Assembly: GCF_900114035.1 (NCBI RefSeq)
Contig: NZ_FORP01000001.1
Coordinates: 682,001-746,000, forward strand
Source: Amycolatopsis sacchari
Lineage (GTDB): Bacteria > Actinomycetota > Actinomycetes > Mycobacteriales > Pseudonocardiaceae
Direction of reading: 5' to 3'
DNA: 64,000 nucleotides
The notes beneath the pieces were generated by a model, which was not told where the DNA came from, made no database searches, and was given only the letters and a program-made list of their open reading frames with translations. Shown piece after piece: positions 1-9,159 of the stretch. The translations under genes were made by a program, and so were the position numbers. Every line of letters starts with the position of its first letter. Positions within the stretch are counted from its first letter, which is position 1.

Positions 1-2573
1 ACGTTGACGCCGATGGATTCCATGAGCTGTTCGAGGAAATCGCGGTGCACCGGTGTGAAGCGGGTGAACGAGGCCAGCTCGATCACGCCCAGCACCTGGT
101 CCTCGAACACGATCGGCAGCACGATCAGGTTCGCCGGCGGCGCCGAGCCGAGGCTGGAGGAGATCTTCACGTAGTCCGGCGGAGTCTGGTCGACGACGAT
201 CGGCTTCTTCGTCTCCGCCACCTGCCCGATGAGCGACTGGCCGAGGTCGAACCGCACCTCGCCGGTGACGTCCCTGCCGTAGCCCGCGATGAGCTTGAGC
301 ACCGGCTCGCCCGCCTCCATGAGGAAGAACGTGCCGTGCTGGGCGCCCACGAGCGGCGTCAGCTCGTGCATGATCAGCTGCGCGACGGCTCGCAGGTCCC
401 GGTGTCCTTGCAGCAGACCGGAAATCCGCGCGAGGTTCTTGTTGAGCCAGTCCTGGTCCTCGTTGGCGCGCGTGGTCTCCCGCAGCGAGTGCACCATCGC
501 GTTGATGTTGTCGGACAGCTCCGCGACCTCGCCCTTGGCCTCCACCGAGATCGAGCGGGTGAGGTCCCCGGTGGCCACGGCACTGGCGACCTCGGCGATC
601 GCGCGCACCTGGCGGGTCAGGTTCCCGGCGAGCTCGTTGACGTTCTCGGTGAGCCGTTTCCAGGTGCCGGACACGCCTTCGACCTCGGCCTGCCCGCCGA
701 GCCTGCCCTCCTTGCCGACCTCGCGGGCGACGCGCGTGACCTCCGCGGCGAACGCGGACAGCGTGTCGACCATCGTGTTGATCGTGGTCTTCAGCTCCAG
801 GATCTCGCCGCGGGCGTCCACGTCGATCTTCTGCGACAGGTCGCCCCGCGCGACCGCCGTGGTGACCTGGGCGATGGAGCGCACCTGGTTGGTGAGGTTG
901 TTGGCCATCGAGTTCACGTTGTCCGTCAGGCTCTTCCACGTGCCCGCCACGTTCGGCACCCGTGCCTGACCGCCCAGGATCCCTTCCGTGCCGACCTCTC
1001 TCGCGACACGGGTGACCTCGTCCGCGAACGCCGAGAGCGTGTCGACCATGGTGTTGATCGTCTGAGCGAGCGCCGCGACCTCGCCCTTCGCCTCCACCGT
1101 GATCTTCTGCGACAGGTCGCCACGCGCCACCGCGGTCGCCACCTGCGCGATGGAGCGCACCTGGTCGGTGAGGTTGTCCGCCATGACGTTGACGGACTCG
1201 GTGAGCCCCTTCCACGTCCCGGAGACGCCCTTCACGTCGGCCTGTCCCCCGAGGCGCCCTTCCGTGCCCACCTCGCGGGCCACTCTCGTGACCTCGTCGG
1301 CGAAGGCGGACAGCTGACCCACCATCGTGTTGATGGTGTCCTTGAGTTCGAGGATCTCGCCGCGCGCGTCGACGCGGATCTTCTGCGACAGGTCGCCTCG
1401 CGCGACGGCGGTGGTCACCTGGGCGATCGAGCGCACCTGGTCCGTCAGGTTGTCCGCCATGACGTTGACCGACTCGGTCAACCCCTTCCAGGTGCCCGAC
1501 ACGCCTTTCACGTCAGCCTGGCCACCGAGCCGCCCCTCGGTACCGACTTCCCGCGCCACGCGGGTCACTTCGTCGGCGAAGGACGACAGCTGGTCGACCA
1601 TCGTGTTGATCGTGGACTTCAGCTCCAGGATCTCGCCCCGGGCGTCCACAGTGATCTTCTGGGACAGGTCGCCGCGCGCCACCGCCGTGGCGACCTGGGC
1701 GATGGAACGCACCTGCGCGGTGAGGTTGCCCGCCATGAAGTTCACCGACGTGGTCAGGTCCCGCCACGTCCCCGCCACCCCGGGCACCTGCGCCTGACCG
1801 CCCAGGATCCCTTCGGTACCAACCTCTTTCGCCACGCGGGTCACCTCGTCGGCGAACGAGGACAGGGTGTCGACCATCGTGTTGATCGTCGACTTCAGTT
1901 CCAGGATCTCGCCGCGGGCGTCCACGGTGATCTTCTGCGTGAGATCGCCCTTCGCGACCGCGGTCGTCACCTCCGCGATCGAACGCACCTGCGCCGTCAG
2001 GTTGCCCGCCATGAAGTTCACCGACGTCGTGAGGTCACGCCACGTCCCGGCGACGCCCGGCACCTCCGCCTGGCCGCCCAGCCGCCCCTCGCTGCCGACC
2101 TCCCGCGCCACACGCGTCACCTCGTCGGCGAACGAGGACAGCTGGTCCACCATCGTGTTGATGGTGTTCTTCAGCTCCAGCAGCTCGCCCTTGACGTGCA
2201 CGGTGATCTTCTGCGTCAGGTCGCCCTTCGCCACGGCGGTCGCGACGCTCGCGATGTCCCGCACCTGCGCGGTGAGGTTGCCCGCCATCGCGTTGACCGA
2301 CTCGGTGAGGTCCTTCCACGTGCCCGACACCGCCGGCACCGACGCCTGCCCGCCGAGCTTGCCGTCGGTCCCGACCTCGCGGGCCACGCGGGTGACCTCG
2401 GTGGTGAACAACGCCAGCTGGTCCACCATGCCGTTGAACACGACCGCGATCTCGTCCAGCAGCACGTCCCCGACCTGGGGCAGGCGCGTGCTGAAATCCC
2501 CGTCCCGCACCGACTTCAGCCCGTCGAGCAGCTGCTGCAGCCGCTCGTCCCCGACCAGCCCGTTCGCGCTCAC
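1..2573 (-). CDS. HAMP-repeat/GAF sensor kinase, N-terminal part (runs off window)
   Basis: About 857 N-terminal residues are visible; the 3' end lies outside the left edge. After a short leader the protein has tandem HAMP units repeating every 92 residues, each with a GTWK/RxLT..VN.MA..LT segment, a GDL..KI segment and the recurrent VTRVAREVG signature. A GAF domain follows near residues 700-850. This is the layout of Nik1/Os-1-type (group III) hybrid histidine kinases and their actinomycete relatives; a kinase and receiver domain are expected beyond the edge but not seen. No membrane segment is visible, so it is probably cytoplasmic. The GTG start at 2573 overlaps the stop of the upstream response regulator (GTGA), which fixes the start and implies translational coupling. 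The ligand is unknown. Confidence 0.85.
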   Translation of the reverse strand, partial: MSANGLVGDERLQQLLDGLKSVRDGDFSTRLPQVGDVLLDEIAVVFNGMVDQLALFTTEVTRVAREVGTDGKLGGQASVPAVSGTWKDLTESVNAMAGNLTAQVRDIASVATAVAKGDLTQKITVHVKGELLELKNTINTMVDQLSSFADEVTRVAREVGSEGRLGGQAEVPGVAGTWRDLTTSVNFMAGNLTAQVRSIAEVTTAVAKGDLTQKITVDARGEILELKSTINTMVDTLSSFADEVTRVAKEVGTEGILGGQAQVPGVAGTWRDLTTSVNFMAGNLTAQVRSIAQVATAVARGDLSQKITVDARGEILELKSTINTMVDQLSSFADEVTRVAREVGTEGRLGGQADVKGVSGTWKGLTESVNVMADNLTDQVRSIAQVTTAVARGDLSQKIRVDARGEILELKDTINTMVGQLSAFADEVTRVAREVGTEGRLGGQADVKGVSGTWKGLTESVNVMADNLTDQVRSIAQVATAVARGDLSQKITVEAKGEVAALAQTINTMVDTLSAFADEVTRVAREVGTEGILGGQARVPNVAGTWKSLTDNVNSMANNLTNQVRSIAQVTTAVARGDLSQKIDVDARGEILELKTTINTMVDTLSAFAAEVTRVAREVGKEGRLGGQAEVEGVSGTWKRLTENVNELAGNLTRQVRAIAEVASAVATGDLTRSISVEAKGEVAELSDNINAMVHSLRETTRANEDQDWLNKNLARISGLLQGHRDLRAVAQLIMHELTPLVGAQHGTFFLMEAGEPVLKLIAGYGRDVTGEVRFDLGQSLIGQVAETKKPIVVDQTPPDYVKISSSLGSAPPANLIVLPIVFEDQVLGVIELASFTRFTPVHRDFLEQLMESIGVN
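600..2520 (-). repeat. 276-bp tandem repeats encoding HAMP units
   Basis: The codons for VTRVAREVG recur at about 2395, 2119, 1843, 1567, 1291, 1015 and 739, exactly 276 bp (92 codons) apart. Some neighbouring units are almost identical in DNA sequence, so the array is a likely site of unequal recombination. Confidence 0.85.
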
Positions 2574-3016
2574 CACGCACCGCCCGGCAGGTCGACGTCG
2601 AAGGAGTCCTCCCCCGCCGCGACCCGGCGGATCGTATCCAGCAGGTCTTCCAGCAGCCCCGCCTTCAACAGCAGCCCGGCGCCACCGGCGGCCGCCACCC
2701 GCTCGGCGATGGAGCGGTCCGCTCCCCCGGTGAACACGAGCACGCGGCTGTCCGGGCTCTGCTCGCGCAGCCTGCCGATCGCGTCGATGCCGTCCCCGTC
2801 GGGCAGGCGCCGGTCGAGCAGGACCACGTCGGGCCGGTGCTCGCCGGTGGCGGACACGGCTTCTTCGATGGCGCGCACGCTGCCGACGACCTCGATGTCG
2901 GTGACGGTTTCGAACGCGGCGTCGAGCGCCATCGCCACCTGGGCGTGGTCCTCGACCAGGAGCAGCCGGATCGTGTCGGAATGCGGTCTCACCAGCATCA
3001 TCTCCCGGCTGGGCAC
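2570..3016 (-). CDS. Single-domain response regulator
   Basis: A CheY-like receiver with no output domain (up to 148 aa). The acidic pair is in VEDH (residues 21-24), the phosphoacceptor is D68 in LLDRRLPDG, the switch threonine is T96 in FTGG and the conserved lysine is K118 in LLKAG. It is translationally coupled (GTGA overlap) to the HAMP/GAF kinase, so it is probably that kinase's partner or a phosphate sink. The start is ambiguous: the first ATG gives 148 aa, while ATGs at residues 6 and 7 are also possible and lie closer to a purine-rich stretch. Confidence 0.85.
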   Translation of the reverse strand: MPSREMMLVRPHSDTIRLLLVEDHAQVAMALDAAFETVTDIEVVGSVRAIEEAVSATGEHRPDVVLLDRRLPDGDGIDAIGRLREQSPDSRVLVFTGGADRSIAERVAAAGGAGLLLKAGLLEDLLDTIRRVAAGEDSFDVDLPGGAW

Positions 3017-3121
3017 CCCTGCGCACCGGAGTCTAGGTCGCCTTCTCCTCCGCGATCGACCCCCATTCGGGGGGCGGCGATTTTCGCTTTACGAGCCGCC
3101 GTATAGGGCGTTATACAGGCG
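3017..3121. promoter_or_regulatory. Intergenic region with small inverted repeat
   Basis: This gap separates the response regulator from the downstream end of the MaoC gene. It contains GTATA-N6-TATAC at 3101-3116, which on the minus strand offers TATAAC/TATAC -10-like hexamers for the regulator/kinase operon. Function is inferred only. Confidence 0.3.
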
Positions 3122-3580
3122 TCAGGGGTAGTACCGCGTCAGCGATTCGGCGACGCACGCCGGCTTCTCCTGCCCCTCCACCTCGAACGTGAACTCCCGC
3201 GTCACCTGCACGCCGTCCCCCTTGACCGGGACGACGTCCACGACGCGGGCGTGCAGGCGCACCCTGCTGCCCACCGGCACGGGCGACGGGAACCGCACCT
3301 TGTTGACGCCGTAGTTGAGCGCCATCCCCACGCCCTCGACGCGCAGGAGTTCGGCGACGAGCGGGATCCCCCAGCTCAGGGTCAGGTACCCGTGGGCGAT
3401 CGTCCGCCCGAACGGGCCTTCCGCCGCGCGCTCCGGATCGGTGTGGATCCACTGGTGGTCGCCGGACACGTCGGCGAAGGCGTCGATCAGCTCCTGCGTC
3501 ACCTCGCGCCAGGACGAGTGCCCGAGATCGCGCCCCGCGAGCGCCCGGATCTCGTCCATGCCGCGCACCACGAGGGTCAT
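3122..3580 (-). CDS. MaoC-like (R)-specific enoyl-CoA hydratase
   Basis: 152 aa hot-dog-fold protein. The hydratase-2 motif is present as SGDHQWIHTDPERAAE (near residues 38-53), including the Asp and His that activate water for addition to 2-enoyl-CoA. Its ATG overlaps the stop of the transporter gene (ATGA), so the two are co-translated. In context it can supply the hydration step missing from the divergent plus-strand operon, which encodes the acyl-CoA dehydrogenase and 3-hydroxyacyl-CoA dehydrogenase but no crotonase. Substrate unknown; a short-chain or dicarboxylyl enoyl-CoA is likely. Confidence 0.85.
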   Translation of the reverse strand: MTLVVRGMDEIRALAGRDLGHSSWREVTQELIDAFADVSGDHQWIHTDPERAAEGPFGRTIAHGYLTLSWGIPLVAELLRVEGVGMALNYGVNKVRFPSPVPVGSRVRLHARVVDVVPVKGDGVQVTREFTFEVEGQEKPACVAESLTRYYP

Positions 3581-4875
3581 GCCGCCACCACCTCGGCCGA
3601 CGCAGGCACCGCGCGCTCGTCGTGGTTCGGGCGCCGCAGCAACAGCACCATGCAGCCGAGCGTCAGCAGGACCTGGAACACCGCGTACGCGATGACCGCG
3701 GTGATCGAGCCGGTCCAGGTCAGCAGGGACTGCCCGATGATCGGCGTCGTGCCGCCCAGGAGCGTGCCGCACAGCTGGTAGCACAGGGAAATGCCGGTGT
3801 AGCGCACGTTCGCCGGGAAACGGCTGGCGAGCATGCCCGCGAGCGCGGCGTAGTACAGGCAGTGCGGGATCGTCGCGATCGCGGTGCCCACCATCGCCAC
3901 CGCGTAGTTCCCGGTGCCGATGAGCACGAACATCAGCGGCAGCAGCACCACCTCGGGCAGCAGCATCACGCACACCGCCTTCGTCCAGCTGCGCATCTTC
4001 GTCGCGATCACCGCGCCCCACGGCTGCACGAGGATCTGCAGGACGTTGGCCACCAGGATGATCGTCAGGAACGAGCTGCGGTCGAAGTCCAGTTCGGACG
4101 TCGCCCACGACAACGCGAACGTGGACTTGAAGTAGGTCGCCGACAGGCCGATGGTGCACGCCCCGATGCCGAGCACGATCAGCACCGGCTGGGTGCGCAG
4201 CACCTCCCCCAGCGGCATCTTCGCGACCTTCTTCGACTCGATCAGCTCCGCCATCGCCGGGGACTCCGCCACCCGCAGGCGGATGAACAGGCCGACGACC
4301 ACCAGCAGCGCCGAGGCCAGGAACGGCACCCGCCAGCCCCACGACACGAAAGCGCTGTCCGGCAGCCGGCTGATCGCCAGGAAGCTCACCGTGCTGAGCG
4401 TGTTGCCCACCGGCGAGCCCTGCTGCGCGAACGCCCCGTACAGCACCGACTTGCCCTTCGGCGCGTGCTCGGAGGCGATCAGCACCGACCCGCCCCACTC
4501 GCCGCCGAGCCCGATGCCCTGCACCATCCGGATGCACACCAGCAGGATCGGCGCGGCCACGCCGATCGTCGCGTACCCGGGCAGCACGCCGATCAGCGTG
4601 GTGGAGACGCCCATCATGAGCAGCGTGATGACCAGCGTCTTCTTCCGCCCCAGCCGGTCGCCGTAGTGCCCGAAGACGATCCCGCCGAGCGGCCGGGCGA
4701 GGAACCCGACCCAGAAGGTGGCGAACGCGACGAGCGTGCCCACGGCGCCGTCCAGTTCGGGGAAGAACACCTTGTCGAAGACCAGCGCGGAGGCCGTCCC
4801 GTAGACGTAGAAGTCGAACCATTCGATGGTCGAGCCGATGAAGGACCCGATGCCGGCGCGTTTCGCCGCGCTCAT
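3577..4875 (-). CDS. MHS-family (MFS) metabolite:H+ symporter
   Basis: 432 aa, about 12 membrane segments. It carries the MHS-family opening GSTIEWFDFYVYG near residue 13 and the loop motif GHYGDRLGRKK near residue 75, as in the ShiA/ProP/KgtP group. The start at 4875 was chosen because AAGGGAGAG lies just upstream on the coding strand; a longer frame to 4944 lacks such a site. Members import organic acids by proton symport, so it probably imports the substrate of this catabolic cluster. Upstream (4935-4954) lies a motif shared with the divergent CoA-transferase operon. Confidence 0.88.
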   Translation of the reverse strand: MSAAKRAGIGSFIGSTIEWFDFYVYGTASALVFDKVFFPELDGAVGTLVAFATFWVGFLARPLGGIVFGHYGDRLGRKKTLVITLLMMGVSTTLIGVLPGYATIGVAAPILLVCIRMVQGIGLGGEWGGSVLIASEHAPKGKSVLYGAFAQQGSPVGNTLSTVSFLAISRLPDSAFVSWGWRVPFLASALLVVVGLFIRLRVAESPAMAELIESKKVAKMPLGEVLRTQPVLIVLGIGACTIGLSATYFKSTFALSWATSELDFDRSSFLTIILVANVLQILVQPWGAVIATKMRSWTKAVCVMLLPEVVLLPLMFVLIGTGNYAVAMVGTAIATIPHCLYYAALAGMLASRFPANVRYTGISLCYQLCGTLLGGTTPIIGQSLLTWTGSITAVIAYAVFQVLLTLGCMVLLLRRPNHDERAVPASAEVVAA

Positions 4876-4934
4876 GTGCTCTCCCTTGAGACCGAGGAAC
4901 GCAAACTGAGCACACCGTGGCAAAAGACCACCGA

Positions 4935-4954
4935 TAACGTCCAATACTGAATCC
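4935..4954 (-). promoter_or_regulatory. Putative LysR-regulator site upstream of the transporter
   Basis: The minus strand reads ATTCAGTATTGGACGTTAT about 60-80 bp before the transporter start. It matches 15 of 19 positions of the site before the CoA-transferase gene at 5905-5923. Two copies before two transcription units of one pathway suggest a common operator. Confidence 0.55.
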
Positions 4955-4971
4955 AGGGCGCAGTGAGACGA

Positions 4972-5871
4972 TCAGCGTCTCACCGGCGTCGGCAGGGCCT
5001 CCTCCGCGATCGCGAGGACCGTCCGCAGCGCGGCCGACGGGTTGTCCCGGCGCCAGGCCAGCGCCGCCTGCATCCGCACGCCCGGGCCCGCGAGCGGCCG
5101 GTAGACCAGCCCGGTCTGCTGGATGTGCTGGCACGAGGTCAGGGTCAGCGTCACGCCCACCCCGGCGGCGACGAGCGCGAGGATCGTGTACGAGTCCGGC
5201 GCCTCCTGCACGACGTGGGGCGTGAACCCCGCCGCCTCGCATGCCTGCACGGTCGCCTCCCGGACGCTCGACCCGGCGTTGGCGGGGAAGCTGACGAAGG
5301 ACTCCCCTGCGAGGTCCTCGAGTGCGATGCGGTCGGCCCGCGCGAGCGGGTTGTCCGAGGGCACCGCGACGACCATCTCCTCCTCGTCGATCACCCGCGC
5401 CTCGACCCCCGGCTTGGTGATCGGCAGCCGGACGAAGCCGAGGTCGAGCGAGCCGTCGGCGACGTGGGCCAGCGCGACGTTCGCGTACGTCTGCCCTTTG
5501 AGCACCAGTTCCAGCGCGGGGTGCGCCGCGCGCACCGCCCGCGTGAGCAGCGGGAGGCTCTGGTGGCTCGACGCCCCGGCGAACCCGATCGTGACCCGCC
5601 CGTACTCCCCTCGCCCGGCCGCCTTGACCGCGCGCGTGGCGACGTCGAGGTCTTCCAGCGTGCGCCGCACCGGGTCGACGAAGGCCTGCCCCGCGCTCGT
5701 CAGCCGCACCGAGCGCGTGTTGCGCTCGAACAGCTGCACCCCCAGCTCCTTCTCGAGCTGCCGGATCTGCTGGCTCAGCGGCGGCTGCGCCATGTGCAGC
5801 CGCTTGGCGGCCCGCCCGAAGTGCAGCTCCTCCGCCACCGCGAGGAACGACGCGAGATAGCGCAGCTCCAT
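4972..5871 (-). CDS. LysR-family transcriptional regulator
   Basis: 299 aa. The N-terminal winged HTH (MELRYLASFLAVAEELHFGR..., residues 1-60) is followed by a LysR substrate-binding domain (about 90-290). It resembles the BenM/CatM/PcaQ group, whose effectors are aromatic-pathway intermediates or dicarboxylates. It is transcribed divergently from the CoA-transferase operon and sits upstream of the transporter, so it is the obvious pathway regulator. The ATG at 5871 begins the canonical MELRYL N-terminus. The 115-bp divergent gap contains an ATT-N11-AAT LysR box. Confidence 0.92.
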   Translation of the reverse strand: MELRYLASFLAVAEELHFGRAAKRLHMAQPPLSQQIRQLEKELGVQLFERNTRSVRLTSAGQAFVDPVRRTLEDLDVATRAVKAAGRGEYGRVTIGFAGASSHQSLPLLTRAVRAAHPALELVLKGQTYANVALAHVADGSLDLGFVRLPITKPGVEARVIDEEEMVVAVPSDNPLARADRIALEDLAGESFVSFPANAGSSVREATVQACEAAGFTPHVVQEAPDSYTILALVAAGVGVTLTLTSCQHIQQTGLVYRPLAGPGVRMQAALAWRRDNPSAALRTVLAIAEEALPTPVRR

Positions 5872-5904
5872 GATTGTTATCCCGTTCGTCTCGATCTGAC
5901 CTTT

Positions 5905-5928
5905 ATTCGGTATTGGACAGTAATCAAT
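5905..5928 (+). promoter_or_regulatory. LysR box (ATT-N11-AAT) before the CoA-transferase operon
   Basis: Contains ATTCGGTATTGGACAGTAA followed by TCAAT. Positions 5912-5928 form ATT-N11-AAT, the classical T-N11-A dyad of LysR-type regulators, inside the divergent promoter. The left half is shared with the site at 4935-4954. Confidence 0.6.
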
Positions 5929-5986
5929 CCTCCTGCCACGGTGGTGCTGACCCACCCGATCGGCTCGGCGAGGAGGCCCAGCGGCG

Positions 5987-6907
5987 ATGCGGCCGGACAA
6001 GACCACGAGCATGCGCGAGGCGATCGCCTCGTTCGTGCGGGACGGCGACACCGTCGCGCTGGAGGGCTTCACGCACCTCATCCCGACGGCGGCGGGGCAC
6101 GAGATCATCCGCCAGGGGCGCCGGAACCTCACGATCGTGCGGATGACCGCCGACATCGTCGTGGACCAGCTGCTCGCGGGCGGCTGCGTGACGAAGCTGG
6201 TGTCCTCGTTCGTCGGCAACTCCTCCGCCGGCTCGCTGGGGGAACTGCGCCGCCGCATCGAACACGCCGACCCCGAACCGCTGGAGTTCGAGGAGTACAG
6301 CCACCACGGCATGATCTGCCGGTACCTCGCGGGCGCCCAGCGCCTGCCGTTCTTCCCGCTGCGCTCCTACGCCGGCAGCGACCTGCCGTCGGTCAACCCG
6401 GCCATCCGCACCGTGTCCTCGCCGTACTCCGACGAGCGAATCCACGTGGTGCCGCCGGTCAACCCCGACGTGACGATCGTGCACGCCCAGCGCGCCGACC
6501 GCGCCGGGAACACCCAGATCTGGGGCCTGACAGGAGTGCAGGCCGAAGCCGTGTTCGCCGCGCACAAGGCGGTTGTGGTGGTCGAGGAGATCGTCGACGA
6601 CGACGTGGTGCGCTCGGACCCGAACCGCACCGTGATCCCCGCGCACGCCGTCGACGCCGTGGTCGAGTGCCCGCGCGGGGCGCACCCGTCCTTCGCACAG
6701 GGCTACTACGACCGGGACAACGCTTTCTACCGCGCGTGGTCGGGGATCAGCAGGGACCGGGAGCGGCTGCGGGAGTGGATGGCCGAGTGGGTCCACGGCA
6801 CGGCGGACCACGCGGAGTACGTCGCCAAGCTCGGCGAGGAGTTCTGGGCCGGGCTGGCCGTCGGCGAGGCGATGAGCCTGCCGGTCAACTACGGGAGGCG
6901 CCTGTGA
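5987..6907 (+). CDS. Class I CoA-transferase, subunit A
   Basis: 306 aa, family of 3-oxoacid/glutaconate CoA-transferase alpha subunits (also related to IpdA). The start has GAGGAGG upstream. It forms a heterotetramer with the next gene (GTGA overlap) and moves CoA from a donor such as succinyl-CoA to a free acid. Next to a complete beta-oxidation set plus transporter, the layout resembles dcaIJ of adipate/dicarboxylate degradation or catIJ of the 3-oxoadipate pathway. No ring-cleavage enzyme is seen in the window, which favours a dicarboxylate or short-chain acid. Substrate not provable from sequence. Confidence 0.87.
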   Translation: MRPDKTTSMREAIASFVRDGDTVALEGFTHLIPTAAGHEIIRQGRRNLTIVRMTADIVVDQLLAGGCVTKLVSSFVGNSSAGSLGELRRRIEHADPEPLEFEEYSHHGMICRYLAGAQRLPFFPLRSYAGSDLPSVNPAIRTVSSPYSDERIHVVPPVNPDVTIVHAQRADRAGNTQIWGLTGVQAEAVFAAHKAVVVVEEIVDDDVVRSDPNRTVIPAHAVDAVVECPRGAHPSFAQGYYDRDNAFYRAWSGISRDRERLREWMAEWVHGTADHAEYVAKLGEEFWAGLAVGEAMSLPVNYGRRL

Positions 6908-7659
6908 TCACCCCGTCGGAACGGCTGTCGGTCGTCGCGTCCCGCGAGCTGGCCGGCCGCCGCACGGTGTTCGCCGGGATCGGCCTGCCGACGCTCGCCG
7001 CGTCGCTGGCGCACCTGACGGTCGCCCCGGAGCTGGAGATCGTCTACGAGTCCGGGGTGTGCGGCGCGCACCCCTCGCACCTGCCGGAGACCATCGCCGA
7101 CGCCGTGCTCATCACCGGCGCCGAGGCGGTCCTGTCCATGCCCGCGCTGTTCGGGTACGTGCTGCAGGGCGGGCACATCGACGTCGGCTTCCTCGGTGCC
7201 GCCCAGATCGACCGCTGGGGCAACCTGAACTCGTCGGTGATCGGCGACTGGCACTCCCCCAAGGTCCGCCTGCCCGGCTCCGGCGGCGCGATGGAGGTCA
7301 TGGCCAACGCGCGCGAGGTGTTCGTCGTGATGCGCCGCCACGACCGCCGGTCCTTTGTGGACGAACTGGACTTCTGCACCTCCCCCGGGCCCGACCGGGC
7401 GCTGGCGGAGGGCATCCGCCCGCTGGGCGCCGGGGTCACGAAGGTCGTCACCGAGCTGGGCATCCTCGCCCGCGGTGGCGTCGGCGAACCGCTGCGGCTG
7501 GTCGCCGTGCAGCCCGGCGTGACGGTGGCGCAGGTCCGCGAGGCGACGGGCTGGGCACTCGAAGTCGCCGACGACGTCACCGAGATCGAACCGCCCACCG
7601 GCGCCGAGCTGCGGCTGTTGCGTGAGGATGTCGATCCGGACCGGGTCTACCTGCGCTGA
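6904..7659 (+). CDS. Class I CoA-transferase, subunit B
   Basis: 251 aa. The VYESG segment near residue 43 carries a Glu near where class I enzymes place the catalytic glutamate, and the LGAAQIDRWGNLN motif near residue 98 is typical of beta subunits. GTG start at 6904 overlapping the stop of subunit A by 4 bp. IpdB of the steroid pathway is a related family; the full beta-oxidation context argues for a true transferase. Confidence 0.85.
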   Translation: MITPSERLSVVASRELAGRRTVFAGIGLPTLAASLAHLTVAPELEIVYESGVCGAHPSHLPETIADAVLITGAEAVLSMPALFGYVLQGGHIDVGFLGAAQIDRWGNLNSSVIGDWHSPKVRLPGSGGAMEVMANAREVFVVMRRHDRRSFVDELDFCTSPGPDRALAEGIRPLGAGVTKVVTELGILARGGVGEPLRLVAVQPGVTVAQVREATGWALEVADDVTEIEPPTGAELRLLREDVDPDRVYLR

Positions 7660-7672
7660 GGGAAGGGGTGTC

Positions 7673-9148
7673 ATGCGAATTCGGATCGTCGGCACGGGAG
7701 TGATGGGGCGCGGGATCGCGCAGTGGGCGGCCACCGCGGGCCACACCGTCGAACTCGCCGACGCGCGGCCGGAGTCCGTCGGTGAGGCGATCGAGTTCGT
7801 CCGCTCGATGCTCGACCGCGCCGTGGCCAAGGGGCGCGCGAGCGCCGAGGAGGCGGAAGCGGTCGCCGCGCGGCTGGTGCCGCTGGACTCCCCCGGCAAA
7901 CCCGGCGACGACGTGGAGCTGGTGGTCGAGGCGATCCGCGAGGACCTCGACACCAAGGCCGCCCTGTTCGCCGAGCTGGAGCGCGTGCTGCCCGCGGGCA
8001 CGGTGTTCGCGAGCAACACGTCCTCACTGCCGATCACGCAGATCGCCGCGACGCTGTCCGACCCGGCCCGCCTGGCCGGACTGCACTTCTTCAACCCCGT
8101 GCCGCTGATGAAGATCGTCGAGGTGATCCCCGGCGCGAAGACGCGGCCGGAGATCGTCGAGACCCTCACGTCGTTGGTGCGCGAGACGGGACACCGCGCG
8201 GTCGTCGTCGCCGACACGCCGGGGTTCCTGATCAACCACGCCGGCCGCGGCCTGGTCACCGAGGCGCTGGCCCTGCTGGAGGAGAACGTCGCCGAGCCCG
8301 CGGTGCTCGACCGCGTCGCGCGCGACGTGCTGGGCCTGAGGATGGGCCCGTTCGAGCTGATGGACCTGACCGGCCTCGACGTGACCTCGGCGGTGATCGA
8401 GTCCGTGTGGCGGGGTTTCCGGTACTCCGACCGGCTGCGCGCGTCCTACCTCACCCCCAACCGCGTCGCCGCCGGCCTGCACGGCCGCAAGACCGGGCGC
8501 GGCTGGTACGACTACAGCGCCGAGCAGCCCGCGGAACCGCCGATCACGGGTGACGCGGCCAGGCCCGTGTACGCGGCCGAGCCCGCGGTCCAGAACGCGC
8601 TGGCCGAAGCCGGGGCGCGGGTCGAGACGACGCTGACGGACGACGCGGTGGTGCTCGTCCCCACGTGGGGCACGACGGTCGCGGCCGCGATCGCCGAGCA
8701 CCGGCTGCCCGCCGCCCGCACCTTCGGCGTCGATCCCCTGTCCCTGCCCGCCGCGCGCCGCGTGCTCGCCGTGACGCCCGCCTCCGATCCGGTCGCCGCT
8801 CGGGACGCGGCGGCGGTGTTGTCGTTGGGGGACAAGAGGGTCTCCACCGTGCGTGACACACCCGGGTCGGTGGCGCAGCGGCTGCTCGCGTCGATCGTGT
8901 CGGTCGCGTGCTCGATCGCGGAGCGCGGGATCGCCGCCCCCGCGGACATCGACCTCGGCGTCACGACCGGCCTCGGCTACCCGGCGGGACCGCTGGCGTG
9001 GGGCGACCAGGTGGGCGCCGAGCGGATGCTCGCCCTGCAGCGCGCGCTGCAGGAGACCACCGGCGACCCCCGCTACCGGCCGACCCGCTGGCTCACCGAA
9101 CGGGCCCAGCTCGGGCTCCCGCTGACTGCCCCCGCCGCGACGCTGTAA
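7673..9148 (+). CDS. 3-hydroxyacyl-CoA dehydrogenase, two C-terminal domains
   Basis: 491 aa. N-terminal Rossmann domain with GTGVMGRGIAQWAA (residues 6-19), then the 3HCDH C-terminal domain twice: one near 185-280 with the HFFNPVPLMKIVEV active-site region just before it, and a second near 390-480. This PaaH/DcaH-like layout is usual for aromatic and dicarboxylate pathways. It oxidises 3-hydroxyacyl-CoA to 3-oxoacyl-CoA with NAD+. The start at 7673 follows GGGAAGGGG. It lies 13 bp after the CoA-transferase and 11 bp before the acyl-CoA dehydrogenase, so one operon. Confidence 0.93.
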   Translation: MRIRIVGTGVMGRGIAQWAATAGHTVELADARPESVGEAIEFVRSMLDRAVAKGRASAEEAEAVAARLVPLDSPGKPGDDVELVVEAIREDLDTKAALFAELERVLPAGTVFASNTSSLPITQIAATLSDPARLAGLHFFNPVPLMKIVEVIPGAKTRPEIVETLTSLVRETGHRAVVVADTPGFLINHAGRGLVTEALALLEENVAEPAVLDRVARDVLGLRMGPFELMDLTGLDVTSAVIESVWRGFRYSDRLRASYLTPNRVAAGLHGRKTGRGWYDYSAEQPAEPPITGDAARPVYAAEPAVQNALAEAGARVETTLTDDAVVLVPTWGTTVAAAIAEHRLPAARTFGVDPLSLPAARRVLAVTPASDPVAARDAAAVLSLGDKRVSTVRDTPGSVAQRLLASIVSVACSIAERGIAAPADIDLGVTTGLGYPAGPLAWGDQVGAERMLALQRALQETTGDPRYRPTRWLTERAQLGLPLTAPAATL

Positions 9149-9159
9149 GGAGATCTCCC

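Noticed and set aside
600-2520. Possible CRISPR-like regular repeats (276 bp, and 126 bp at 32552-33559)
   Set aside because: The periods are multiples of three within coding frames and correspond to HAMP and TPR protein repeats; there are no unique spacers.
1-2573. The HAMP/GAF kinase as the DosS partner of devR
   Set aside because: DosS has two GAF domains and no long HAMP array; the kinase is 60 kb away and has its own coupled receiver.
45-3131. A 1,028-codon open frame on the plus strand
   Set aside because: It is antisense to the HAMP-repeat kinase and response regulator; low-complexity H/R/D/L-rich translation with no domain, caused by GC-rich codon bias.
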